Source of the DNA: an uncultured Chitinophaga sp.
GTDB taxonomy: Bacteria > Bacteroidota > Bacteroidia > Chitinophagales > Chitinophagaceae
Assembly: GCF_946479755.1 (NCBI RefSeq)
Contig: NZ_CAMLHC010000001.1
Span: 248,001-312,000, forward strand
DNA: 64,000 nucleotides
Direction of reading: 5' to 3'
Positions 48,396 through 57,500 of this stretch are shown here, piece by piece. The first letter of the stretch is position 1. Each line of letters opens with the position of its first letter. The position numbers were made by a program, and so were the translations under genes. The notes below the pieces were generated by a model. The model did no database searches. It was not told the origin of the DNA and was given only the letters and a program-made list of their open reading frames with translations.

Positions 48396-48863
48396 ATGCG
48401 GTTAATATATTTTACTATAATGCTTTCATGTTATTGTGTAAACCTGCAAGCACAAGTGCAACCTATTTACTACCGATTTGATAAAGAAGTACTTGCTGAA
48501 ATCAATAATTGTATTAGTAAACTACCCCTCAATGACAGTATACGACCATATATCCAGTGGTTCAATACCGGCGATACTATGGAGATTATGGTAACAAAAT
48601 ACTGCGCTTCCTGTGAGTCAAGTACCCATGCATGGATTGTTCAGAATTCAAATCGATTTGTCAAAATAGCAAATGACAGCGTATTGCCGATTGTCCAAGG
48701 TGCAGACCTTATATTTACTGATAAATTAAATGTAGTTGCCAATCAGGGGACATCAAGAGAAAATATAACTACTCAACGATATCTACTCTCGGGTTGGGTA
48801 GTACAATTTGTAGAAAAGAAGGGAGTTATGAAAGTACTGAAAACGTATTACTTTCAACACTAA
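48396..48863 (+). CDS. Small secreted protein of unknown function
   Basis: The gene encodes 155 residues with a signal peptide (MRLIYFTIMLSCYCV...LQAQ). The mature part has a CASC pair and no motif that I recognise. Base composition is more AT-rich than most neighbours, and the gene sits in a 2-kb stretch with another small secreted protein, which may point to recent acquisition or relaxed constraint. No operon partner is clear; the next same-strand gene is 250 bases away. Confidence 0.65.
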   Translation: MRLIYFTIMLSCYCVNLQAQVQPIYYRFDKEVLAEINNCISKLPLNDSIRPYIQWFNTGDTMEIMVTKYCASCESSTHAWIVQNSNRFVKIANDSVLPIVQGADLIFTDKLNVVANQGTSRENITTQRYLLSGWVVQFVEKKGVMKVLKTYYFQH

Positions 48864-49112
48864 TAGTGTGGGGATTGGCTTATTGCCAGTCTTTGAAATA
48901 GTAGGTGTGTTGTAGAACAAGTGTGAATAGACCATATGGTAAAAGGAAATACCTTACTTCGGAAAGTCTTTGTTGAGATGCAAAAGTCTTCATGGCAACA
49001 CGGATTGGGTATGCAGATAACCAGCCTGCGAAAATGAATCCAATCCGCATTTAATGAATTTGCCCAATAGGTTTTATTTTTTATCAGTATATCCAAATGG
49101 TGATACGAGCCG

Positions 49113-49577
49113 ATGAAGAAATTATTTTTTCTTATACCGCTGATATTCTTCTTTTGCCTGGACCTCTATGGCCAGAAATTGCATTTACAGACGATCATCA
49201 ACGATGCGTACCGTGGCCAACAGCTGGCAGATACACTGTATTTTATTAAACCGGCCGGCGTGTCATGTATAGAAGCTCAGAGCGGGACTGATACCGGCAG
49301 AATATGCATCAGGATGTTTAGAAACGAACAGGAATTGACTCGTCAATTACCGGACACCAATTATATTTGTTTGCTTAGCCTGGCGATCACTGACATCGGA
49401 CCGGGGAAATTAAAACTGAACCTGGCAGTCAGTAAAACCAACAGAAGATTGTTCGTCAGCAAATACCGGTTTGAGATCTTCTACGATGAACGCATGATTG
49501 AATGTGTCTATTCGCCGGAAAGGATGCAATGGGAGTACAATGAAACCATCTCTATAAAAAAACATCTTACTGACTAA
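49113..49577 (+). CDS. Small secreted protein of unknown function
   Basis: The gene encodes 154 residues with a clear signal peptide (hydrophobic FFLIPLIFFFCLDLYG, cleavage before QK). The mature part is a predicted mixed alpha/beta domain with ICLLSLAITDIG and LFVSKYRFEIFYDERMIECVY; two internal cysteines could form a disulphide. No family is recognised. It shares AT-rich composition and small size with the gene at 48396, but no sequence likeness is evident by eye. Confidence 0.65.
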   Translation: MKKLFFLIPLIFFFCLDLYGQKLHLQTIINDAYRGQQLADTLYFIKPAGVSCIEAQSGTDTGRICIRMFRNEQELTRQLPDTNYICLLSLAITDIGPGKLKLNLAVSKTNRRLFVSKYRFEIFYDERMIECVYSPERMQWEYNETISIKKHLTD

Positions 49578-49852
49578 AACGATAGGCTTCACCTCTTTTT
49601 TGTTGATTTATTTTTTTTCCTTAATTTCATTTCGAGAATGCTGCAGGATATAATAGCGTTGTAATGCCCATCAGTGCTGTATTGTCCTCAATGTGGAACC
49701 CGTTAGTGCTCAAAATAACCTTATAAACAGTTTGAAATCCTAACTATTATTTAAATCCGGTTGATTAACCATCTTAGTTTTATTGATACATCTTTTCCTG
49801 TGTACAGGAAAGACTCCTCCTTTTTTATTATTTCACCACAAAACACTATTTT

Positions 49853-50185
49853 ATGGGTATTATCGTATTCTATGAAGGCAACAATGGCACTCAAAACATT
49901 GTACAGACCGTTGAAGATGTCCCGGGACAGAACTTCAAGCCGGTAAAAAATGATGAAATCCGCTCCATGAAACTGTATGGCGTACGTCCCGGATGTGAGA
50001 TAACGGTGTATGACTCACCTGATGGTTCTACGAGTGACGATTTCACCATCGTCAATGTAAAAAGGGTATCTCCGGAATATACGGTCGATACGTTTGAACG
50101 CAGCTATGAAGATGAATACGTTGTGGTGTCTTTCATCCGTAATAACGGACTGGATGGCAAAATCTCCCGTATAAAGATCAATTAA
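49853..50185 (+). CDS. Small beta/gamma-crystallin-like protein
   Basis: The gene encodes 110 residues without signal peptide. IIVFYEGNNGTQNIVQTV at the start and the YGVRPGCEITVYDSPDG segment read like the first strands and the 'Tyr-corner' turns of a beta/gamma-crystallin fold. DDFTIVNVKR and YVVVSFIRNNGLDG follow in similar rhythm. It is acidic and lacks long hydrophobic stretches, so it is likely soluble. Close relatives recur in soil Bacteroidota and other bacteria by memory, with no known role. It is a single gene, followed by a perfect 13-bp hairpin. The fold assignment is tentative. Confidence 0.6.
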   Translation: MGIIVFYEGNNGTQNIVQTVEDVPGQNFKPVKNDEIRSMKLYGVRPGCEITVYDSPDGSTSDDFTIVNVKRVSPEYTVDTFERSYEDEYVVVSFIRNNGLDGKISRIKIN

Positions 50186-50197
50186 AAGGGTTATTAC

Positions 50198-50236
50198 AGT
50201 CAGGCTGAACACAGACAGACAGGGTTCAGCCTGACT
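50198..50236 (+). terminator. Hairpin after the crystallin-like gene
   Basis: AGTCAGGCTGAAC and GTTCAGCCTGACT form a perfect 13-bp stem with a 13-base loop, 13 bases after the stop. A T-run occurs only about 18 bases further on, so termination is likely but not of the classic compact form. Confidence 0.65.
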
Positions 50237-50290
50237 ATCTACCAGCCGGCAACATTTTTTTTAATCCTATTTTAATTCGCGCGCTATGTA

Positions 50291-50298
50291 TATATTTG
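50291..50298 (+). promoter_or_regulatory. Possible -7 box of the sensor kinase gene
   Basis: TATATTTG matches TAnnTTTG exactly, 63 bases before the ATG at 50361. No TTTG box is found at the expected -33 distance; the sequence there is T-rich. Confidence 0.4.
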
Positions 50299-50360
50299 CC
50301 GCGAGTTAAATCAGGATTGCGGATGTCCTGCTGTCATATTGTTCGAGCTTTATCTTTAGG

Positions 50361-53300
50361 ATGAACCTTATTGTCTGTCTTCACCTATGCTTACTGCACT
50401 TTATGCAGGTAATGCCCTCTGTTCCTCCGGATACGGCGGCGCATTACTTTGTCAGGCACTTCACGGACGAGGACGGCCTGCCCCAAAATAGCATCAAAGG
50501 CATTGTCCCGGATAAGAACGGCTTCCTGTGGCTGCCCACGGAAAACGGCCTCACGCGATTCGATGGCAATTACTTCTTCAACTTCAGTACCGACAACCTG
50601 CCTGGACTGAAAAGCAGCAGGATGGGACGGATGTATCCCAGCGACACCGCCATCGCCGTGGAAAACGATCTGGGCGAAATACTCACCGTTACCGGCAGCA
50701 GGGTGAAGCATATTAGCAGAACGATGCCTGGCTACGAATACCAGCAATATAAAGCCAGCAACAAGGAGTATTACCCCATCCGCGGATGGCCCGACGACTA
50801 CGGAGCGCATTTTGCCAAAATATGCCCGGTAGTGATGCCACAGACTTCCGATAGCTATTTTTCCGTCTTCCGGGATACCATCACCCATATTAAAAATGGA
50901 AAGGCAGACTACCGTATCGTCCAGCCACAACTGGACCTGCTGCGTTTATTCGTTTGCGATAGCCGGCTGTTTTACCTCAACAAAGACGGACATATCATCG
51001 GGTGGTACAAAGACCAGCCGGTAAAAATAACGCTGACAGGCGACCTGCTGACAGACACAGCTTTCCGCAATTGTAAAATGGAGCTGTACTGGAACCTGGC
51101 AGCACGGCAGGTATTTGTATATACAGACCGCGCCTGCTATCTGCTGCAGCCCCGGGCACATGGACGTATACATAGCTCCATAGTGGCGAAGAATTTTGAT
51201 CTGCATCAGGCTTACATCACCTCCATTTATTATGACCAGGCCCGTAGCCGCGTTTTCCTCGGCAGCTCTACCAAAGGCCTCTATATCTATACCCGGCAAC
51301 AGTTTACCGTCCGTAAATCAGACACTTCCGGAGAAGAGGTTTTCTACGCGCAAGCACCTTTTCCCGGTAACGCCGTGGTAACAGCCACCGGGCTCTCTTT
51401 CGGGAAAAACGGGACATACAGCTGGCTGCCCCTGTCGTTTGGTACAGAAAATATCCTGGAGAAATATGCGCTGGCCCGTGACCAGCAGGGCAGGTACTGG
51501 GGCCGGAAAGGATTTTCACTGATCGGCGTGTCTCCCGACTTCAGCCAGGTGGTACGCAAAATAGAATTACCCTACCTTGTCGGCACCGTCTATGCAGGCG
51601 CGAACGGCAACATATGGACAGGCGGCCAGTTTCCGGGGCTGTATTACCTGAATACAGCCAGTCCGGCCGATACCCTGCAGTTCCTGCCCGCCAAAGTGCA
51701 GGACGTCACCTACATCAAAGAAGGCATGATTCCCGGCCTGCTATGGGTAGGCACCGGCAAAGGGCTCTATCGCGTGCACCTGCCTTCCGGACATACAGAC
51801 ACCATCCGCGGACTGGAGCAGGCAAATATCCGCAGCATCTATATACCCAGACCCAAGGAAATATGGATCACCACCTATAATAAAGGTGTTTTCCTGCATC
51901 GGAACGGACGGCTGATAGCCCTCCCGCTGGACGGCCAGCGTTATATGATTACCACCCACTGCATCACGGAAGACTACCAGGGCTATTTCTGGCTCACCAC
52001 CAACAAAGGCCTTTTCCGTGTAAGCCGGCAGGATGTGCTGAACTACGCCGACGGGAAGCTGCACGATCTGTTTTATTATTATTTCGGGAAAGACCAGGGC
52101 TTTAACACCAATGAGTTTAACGGCGGCTGCCAGCCCTGCGCCTTTAAATATGAGAACGGGGACATCTCGCTGCCCTCGCTCGACGGGCTGGTGCAGTTTT
52201 CACCGTCGTCCGTCCGGATGGAAATGCCCGACCAGAAGATTTTCGTCGACTGGATGGAGCACAACCTGAAACAGACGGCCGCGGGCGATCACTTCGAGCT
52301 GCCCAGCGGTTTTAAAACCTTCCGGCTCCACATCAGTTCCCCGTATTTCGGCGACCAGCGGAACCTGTATTTTTACTATTGCCTGGATAAAGATGGCTGG
52401 CAGGAAGAAGAAATATGGCTGCCCGTCAACAGTGACAGGACCATCACACTATCGTCGTTGCCATCAGGGAGCTACCGCATCCGAGTCCGCAAACTGAAAG
52501 GCTTCGGCAGGGACCAGTACATCGAAAAAGTGATCGGCATCCGCGTGCAGGAGGCCTTCTACGAAAAAGGATGGTTCAGGCTGGCGGTATTGCTCGCCCT
52601 GGTCTGCCTGATCATATTAATCTACAAAATGCGCGTCCGGCACATACAGGAACAGAACAAATTGCTGGAGCTTAAAGTCCATAACCGTACAGAGAAGTTA
52701 CAGGAAACGATGGCCATCTTGCAGGAGTCAGACGAACAGCTTCGCAGGCAGGGCTTAATGCATAAACACCTGCTGACGGCCATTACCCATGATATCAAAA
52801 CGCCGCTGCGGTTCCTGCTGCGCGTTAATAATAATGACCCTTCTTCGGGCAGGCTGCAGGAGGAGGAAATAAAAACAGTTACCTATGAGAGTCTCTACCG
52901 CATGCACTACCTGGTGGATAATCTCATCCATTATATGAGGACCACCTACCAGACAGGAGATTTCCCGGAAGAAGTCATAGACCTGCCCTGGCTGGTGGAG
53001 GAGAAGATGGCCATCTTTAAACCGGTGTCCGACTCAAAAGGCATACGGCTGATCAATCATGTCCCGCCGGGAACGACCGTGGTAGCCAATAAGCTGCTGC
53101 TGGCGGTTATCCTTCATAACCTGTTGGATAACGCTGTCAAATATACGGTTGACGGAAGCGTGGAAATAACCGTTGAAAAAGGGGTGGAGGTATTGACCAT
53201 ACATGTTGCAGATACCGGCAGCGGTATGCCACAGGGAGTCAGGGATTGGATAAACCAGGAAAATGACGGTACCGGACATTCCAGCAGCACAGGGATCGGC

Positions 53301-53408
53301 CTGATACTCATCAAGGAATTACTGCCAGCCATCCATGGCCGGCTGATCGCCAGCCCCGGAAAGGAGAGAGGCACTATACTTTCACTACTGCTTCGCCGAT
53401 ATGATTAG
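50361..53408 (+). CDS. Two-component sensor kinase with Reg_prop/Y_Y_Y periplasmic sensor
   Basis: The protein has 1,015 residues. A short N-terminal signal segment precedes beta-propeller repeats of the Reg_prop type (DKNGFLWLPTENGLTRFDG at about residues 50-70, DYQGYFWLTTNKGLFRVS at about 535-552). A Y_Y_Y-type sandwich follows (about 655-730) and then one transmembrane helix (LAVLLALVCLIILIYKM). A short coiled coil leads to the kinase part: phospho-acceptor His near residue 810 in THDIKTPLRF, N box LLDNAVKYT near 920, and the G-rich ADTGSGMP and GIGLILIK. Unlike many Bacteroidota relatives it has no fused receiver or AraC domain, so it must signal to a separate regulator, most likely the one encoded tail to tail at 53374. 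The ligand is unknown; other family members sense sugars. Confidence 0.93.
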   Translation: MNLIVCLHLCLLHFMQVMPSVPPDTAAHYFVRHFTDEDGLPQNSIKGIVPDKNGFLWLPTENGLTRFDGNYFFNFSTDNLPGLKSSRMGRMYPSDTAIAVENDLGEILTVTGSRVKHISRTMPGYEYQQYKASNKEYYPIRGWPDDYGAHFAKICPVVMPQTSDSYFSVFRDTITHIKNGKADYRIVQPQLDLLRLFVCDSRLFYLNKDGHIIGWYKDQPVKITLTGDLLTDTAFRNCKMELYWNLAARQVFVYTDRACYLLQPRAHGRIHSSIVAKNFDLHQAYITSIYYDQARSRVFLGSSTKGLYIYTRQQFTVRKSDTSGEEVFYAQAPFPGNAVVTATGLSFGKNGTYSWLPLSFGTENILEKYALARDQQGRYWGRKGFSLIGVSPDFSQVVRKIELPYLVGTVYAGANGNIWTGGQFPGLYYLNTASPADTLQFLPAKVQDVTYIKEGMIPGLLWVGTGKGLYRVHLPSGHTDTIRGLEQANIRSIYIPRPKEIWITTYNKGVFLHRNGRLIALPLDGQRYMITTHCITEDYQGYFWLTTNKGLFRVSRQDVLNYADGKLHDLFYYYFGKDQGFNTNEFNGGCQPCAFKYENGDISLPSLDGLVQFSPSSVRMEMPDQKIFVDWMEHNLKQTAAGDHFELPSGFKTFRLHISSPYFGDQRNLYFYYCLDKDGWQEEEIWLPVNSDRTITLSSLPSGSYRIRVRKLKGFGRDQYIEKVIGIRVQEAFYEKGWFRLAVLLALVCLIILIYKMRVRHIQEQNKLLELKVHNRTEKLQETMAILQESDEQLRRQGLMHKHLLTAITHDIKTPLRFLLRVNNNDPSSGRLQEEEIKTVTYESLYRMHYLVDNLIHYMRTTYQTGDFPEEVIDLPWLVEEKMAIFKPVSDSKGIRLINHVPPGTTVVANKLLLAVILHNLLDNAVKYTVDGSVEITVEKGVEVLTIHVADTGSGMPQGVRDWINQENDGTGHSSSTGIGLILIKELLPAIHGRLIASPGKERGTILSLLLRRYD

Positions 53409-54039
53409 AAGCCTGGTACATATGCGCTTTCTCTACTAGGGCGATCACATTTTTTACCCCCGTTTTTTCAAAGATGCGCGCTTTATAAGTGCTCACGGTG
53501 GTGAGCTGCAGATGAAGCATCTCCGCAATTTTTATCAGCGGCAAGCCTTTGGTCAACAGGTTCATGACCTCAATTTCACGGCCGGAGAGCACGGCGAACG
53601 GGTTCTGGTGAACTTCCTGCTGCCGGGTGTACTTGCTGATCAGCTGCTCTCTGACCGCTCTGCTGATGTACTTTTCACCCCCCAGTACCGTGGTGACGGC
53701 TGTTTTGAAGTCGTCGTCCGGGGAGTTTTTTTCAATGTAGCCGTCGGCGCCGGTCTGCAGGTAACCGAGCGCATACAGGATCTCTTCATACGCCGAGCAG
53801 ACCAGTATTTTGATATCAGGCTGCCGGAGCTTCACCGCCTGTATCATTTGCAGGTTGTTGCCGCCGGGCATATTGATATCCAAAATCAGCAGGTCGAAGT
53901 GCCGGATTTCAATAAAAGAAATGGTTTCGTCAAATGTTTTCGCTTCTGATACATGCATGTCACCAGGCAAGGAGCAGATTATTTGTTTTACGCCAAGTCT
54001 TACTATCGAATGGTCATCTGCTATCAATACGTGTATCAT
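53374..54039 (-). CDS. LuxR/NarL-family response regulator
   Basis: The protein has 221 residues. The receiver domain has ADDH near the start, phospho-acceptor Asp54 in LILDINMPGG, and the usual Ser/Ala and Lys switch positions (SAYEE, IEKNS). The C-terminal LuxR-type helix-turn-helix spans about residues 150-210 (LSGREIEVMNLLTKG, IAEMLHLQLTTVSTYKARIF). Its last 35 bases overlap, antiparallel, the end of the sensor kinase gene. The two are the only two-component genes here, so pairing is likely. Its upstream region holds a perfect inverted repeat that could be an operator. Confidence 0.93.
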   Translation of the reverse strand: MIHVLIADDHSIVRLGVKQIICSLPGDMHVSEAKTFDETISFIEIRHFDLLILDINMPGGNNLQMIQAVKLRQPDIKILVCSAYEEILYALGYLQTGADGYIEKNSPDDDFKTAVTTVLGGEKYISRAVREQLISKYTRQQEVHQNPFAVLSGREIEVMNLLTKGLPLIKIAEMLHLQLTTVSTYKARIFEKTGVKNVIALVEKAHMYQASNHIGEAVVKV

Positions 54040-54582
54040 TTCCGTTCAGGTTAGGGCAGGAGGGTAGCATAGATCTTTTGTCGGTACTAAAGTAATATAT
54101 TTTTCTTCTGATGTATATAATTATTTAAGAATTTTTTTAAGAATCTTCCGGCCACCGGATGACTGTACTGTAGTATAACTACTACAGTACTATTACAGTA
54201 ACAACTACAGCCGTACATGAATAGTTTTTATACTTTCGTTAGCAGAATTGTTCCGTTGAGTCATGTGAACATTTCTGTGAATTGTAGGATGAACCAATGA
54301 GGCCCATATCCTTTTCTAAAACTTAATACTTTCCTATGGGGAAACTTTACGCGATTACCACAACATGCGGACTTTACCGTTTTGCAATGTCTCAAAAGCC
54401 ATTTTCGTAAGACCAAATATCGCCTGTGTTTGATCACCGGCCAAGGTGAATGGTTGCCGGTTGTAGCAAACGACCATATCACGTCCTGAGCATATGAAAA
54501 AATAAAGGTTCCCGACGGAATCTTTACAGGCCTGCCGTCTGAAAACGGTGGTCCCGGACCCTTATTACCCAATGTTTATTGC
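54040..54582. other. Intergenic region upstream of regulator and giant surface protein
   Basis: This 543-base region has no credible gene; the frames found are short and have unlikely composition. The left half is AT-rich and holds a perfect inverted repeat and nearby TACAGTA-like half-sites (54165-54210). It should carry the promoters of the response regulator (leftward) and of the giant protein gene (rightward). Confidence 0.6.
54165..54190. promoter_or_regulatory. Perfect inverted repeat, possible operator
   Basis: GTACTGTAGTA and TACTACAGTAC form a perfect 11-bp inverted repeat with a TAAC centre. Related half-sites follow at once: ATTACAGTAA and ACTACAG to about 54210. It lies 126 bases upstream of the response regulator start and about 390 bases upstream of the giant protein gene. 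The clustered half-sites favour a protein-binding site over a plain terminator. Confidence 0.4.
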
Positions 54583-57500
54583 ATGATGTCCCTCTTAAAT
54601 AATGTTATGAATCCCGATTCAAGGTTTTTCAGCAAAGGCTGTAAGCGGCTGTTACTGGCGCTGTTTGGCATGGCAACGACCATTGCCGCCTCCGCCGGCA
54701 CTTTCCCCGTTACCAACACCAACAACGCAGGGCCCGGATCTTTCAGACAGGCCATCCTGGATGCGAATGCTGCGGGCGCCGGTCCGCACGAGATCGTATT
54801 CAATGTGCATGGACAGATCACGCTGGCCACCTCGTTGCCCACTATTACGGCAAAGAAACTGACCATCGACGGGCAGAACAAAATCACGATGTATTCTACG
54901 GGCACCAACTCTGTCATTAATCCGTTTGTGATTAATGCAGACAGTGTGACCGTCCGGAATTTCACCGTGCAGAACAACGGGGACATCAACGTAGACATTT
55001 TCCCGAACACCACAGGAGTAACGATTGAGAATATACGCTCTTTCAGTACGGTGGGAAACTTCCTGAATGCTTTTATGAGGGTACAGGGAGCGTCTACACG
55101 GCTGACAGTGAAAAATATATCTTCTACCGATGTGGAGCCGGGTAGTAGCGCACACATCGGACGTGCGCTTTATTTTACAAATGGTATGCAGACCGACCTG
55201 AAACTGGATAACATCCAGCTCAGCACGGCCAACAATACACGCGGGGGAGAAGGTATCGTGTTCAGGGATGCCGCTGTGAATGGATTGACCCTGACCAATA
55301 GTAATATCAGCGGCTTCCAGAACGCCATTATGTTTGATAATACTGCGGGCGCTGTGGAAACGGCCAACAACGTAGTGTTCAGAAATGTAACTATCGATAG
55401 CTTATGGAGCGGCGTATCACTGGGCATCTATTGCGATTACGCTGCTACCAATTTTGATATCAACCAGACAACGATAGATCTGAACGTGATTGGCGCGGAC
55501 GACGATGGGGACTATGCCATCCGCTTCGACAACACGGCGAACAACATTACACTGGATACCATTAATATTAATGAGAACGATATTCACGCGATCTGGTTCA
55601 ACGGTATTGCCAGCAATATCACCATTAATAAAGCAGTCATAGAAAACAAGGTGCCGGGGCAATTCGCTGGAAATGCACTGATACGTTTTGAAGGTGCTGT
55701 CAACGGATTTACCTGTACCAACTCCATACTAAATGGCGACAAAATTTCAAATGAAGATGATGCTGATATAGGCATCGGTTTTTACGCTGCTGCCACCGGA
55801 GTGACCATTGATAAGGTCACTTTTAGCGATTTTGATGTTGATGGGATTTATGTCATTGGAGCAGCCACCAACTTTCAGCTGACCAATTCCCGCTTCCTGC
55901 GGAACGTGGATGGTATCGAATTTTATAGTGATGCCGCCAGAACGAATGTTGACATTGTTAATTCGGCCTTTTACGACCAGACACGTTCAGGTATCGTGAT
56001 AAACGGTACCAATGCAGTGACAGACGTAGATCTGAAAGGGGATACCGTTGTAAACAGTACTAACCATGGCGTTTGGTTTTACGGTGGCGCAGGTGTAACG
56101 GACGCTCAGGTCGATGGTTGTGTGATACACGACAACGGTGGCGCGGGTATTGTGAACGTTGCGCCGAACAAAGTGATCATCACTAATAACTCTATATATA
56201 ATAATACGCTCGCCGGTATCTCGTTACCAGGCGGTAACTGTAGTTACACGCTGGCTGCCGGCAAAACGCCGGTACTCGTATCATCCACTCCGCTGGGCGC
56301 AGGTAAGTACCAGCTACAGCTAACGATACCCAATATAGCAGCCGGTGCCCAATATACGGTCGACATTTATGCCAACGATCCCGCTACGAACAAAACGAGC
56401 GGGCAATACTACGTTACGTCCATAACAGGACTTTCCGCAGGAACCTCTACGCAAACGATTACATACAATGCCGGTCCTGGTGCAACCGGCTTCGGTTTCT
56501 GGACTGCCACCTTACGCATCCCGGCCAACAACTGCGGAACCTCCGAGTTTGGCAACAGCATCCCGATGTCCCTCACAGGGCCTGCCTGTGTGAACAATGG
56601 CGTAGTGGCCTGGTACCGGGCTGACCAGGCGGTGAACGGGGTGAACTGGGGCGATATTTCCGGAAGGGGTAATCACATGACCACCATCGGCGATCCGGAC
56701 AATACTACCGGTATGGTCAACTTTAACCCGGCTATTTATTATGATGGCAACGATGCGCACCAGGTACCTGCTTCAGCAGCAGTATCCGGCACTTATTCCA
56801 TTATGGGCATGGGACTGCTAGAAGGTTCCCTGACGGGCCGCGTATTCGCCAGCTCCACCAGTAATAAGCTGATGGGATGGCATGCCGGGGTCGAAAACCG
56901 CCTGTATGTGGAAGGTTGGCTGAACACCGGTAATGCCATCACCGCCAGAGGAAAACTCTACTCCTTTGAAAGAGCGGCCAGCGGCGCCTATGAATTCAGA
57001 AGCAACGGTGGCCTGGTGAAAAACGGTCCTACCGCAGATGGTACCACCTGGACGTTGGAACTGGGAGGCGCCACTTACTCGGAATATTCGAAAGTCTTTG
57101 TTCCGGAAGTATTTATCTACAACAGGGACCTTACACCGGCAGAAATACAACGCATTGAGTCCTATATGGGTCTCAAATATGGCGTCACGCTCAACGGCGG
57201 CGCTACCGACTATATCAACAGCGACGGCACCGTACAAATATGGACGGCGGCCGCCAACGCCGGTTACGGCAGGCGCATCACCGGTATCGGCCGCGAAGAT
57301 TGCACTATGCTGATCCAGAAGCAGTCCCTGAGTCAGGATACTGGCCTGGTGACCATCGCGCTGGGAAATGCTATCGCTCTTTCCAACGCTGTCAATACAA
57401 ACAACATCACGCAGGATAAGGCATTCTTCGTCTTCAGTGACAACGGCGGTAGCACCAGCTACTTCACAGCCGTCACCGCCGCTAATGCCAACCAGCGCAT

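Noticed and set aside
48860..49096. Minus-strand frame of 78 codons
   Set aside because: It has no signal peptide or motif, lies in AT-rich spacer, and has no promoter-like box; a chance frame is more likely.
54261..54572. Minus-strand frame of 103 codons upstream of the giant protein gene
   Set aside because: Its composition is unlike a folded protein and it occupies the expected promoter region of the next gene.
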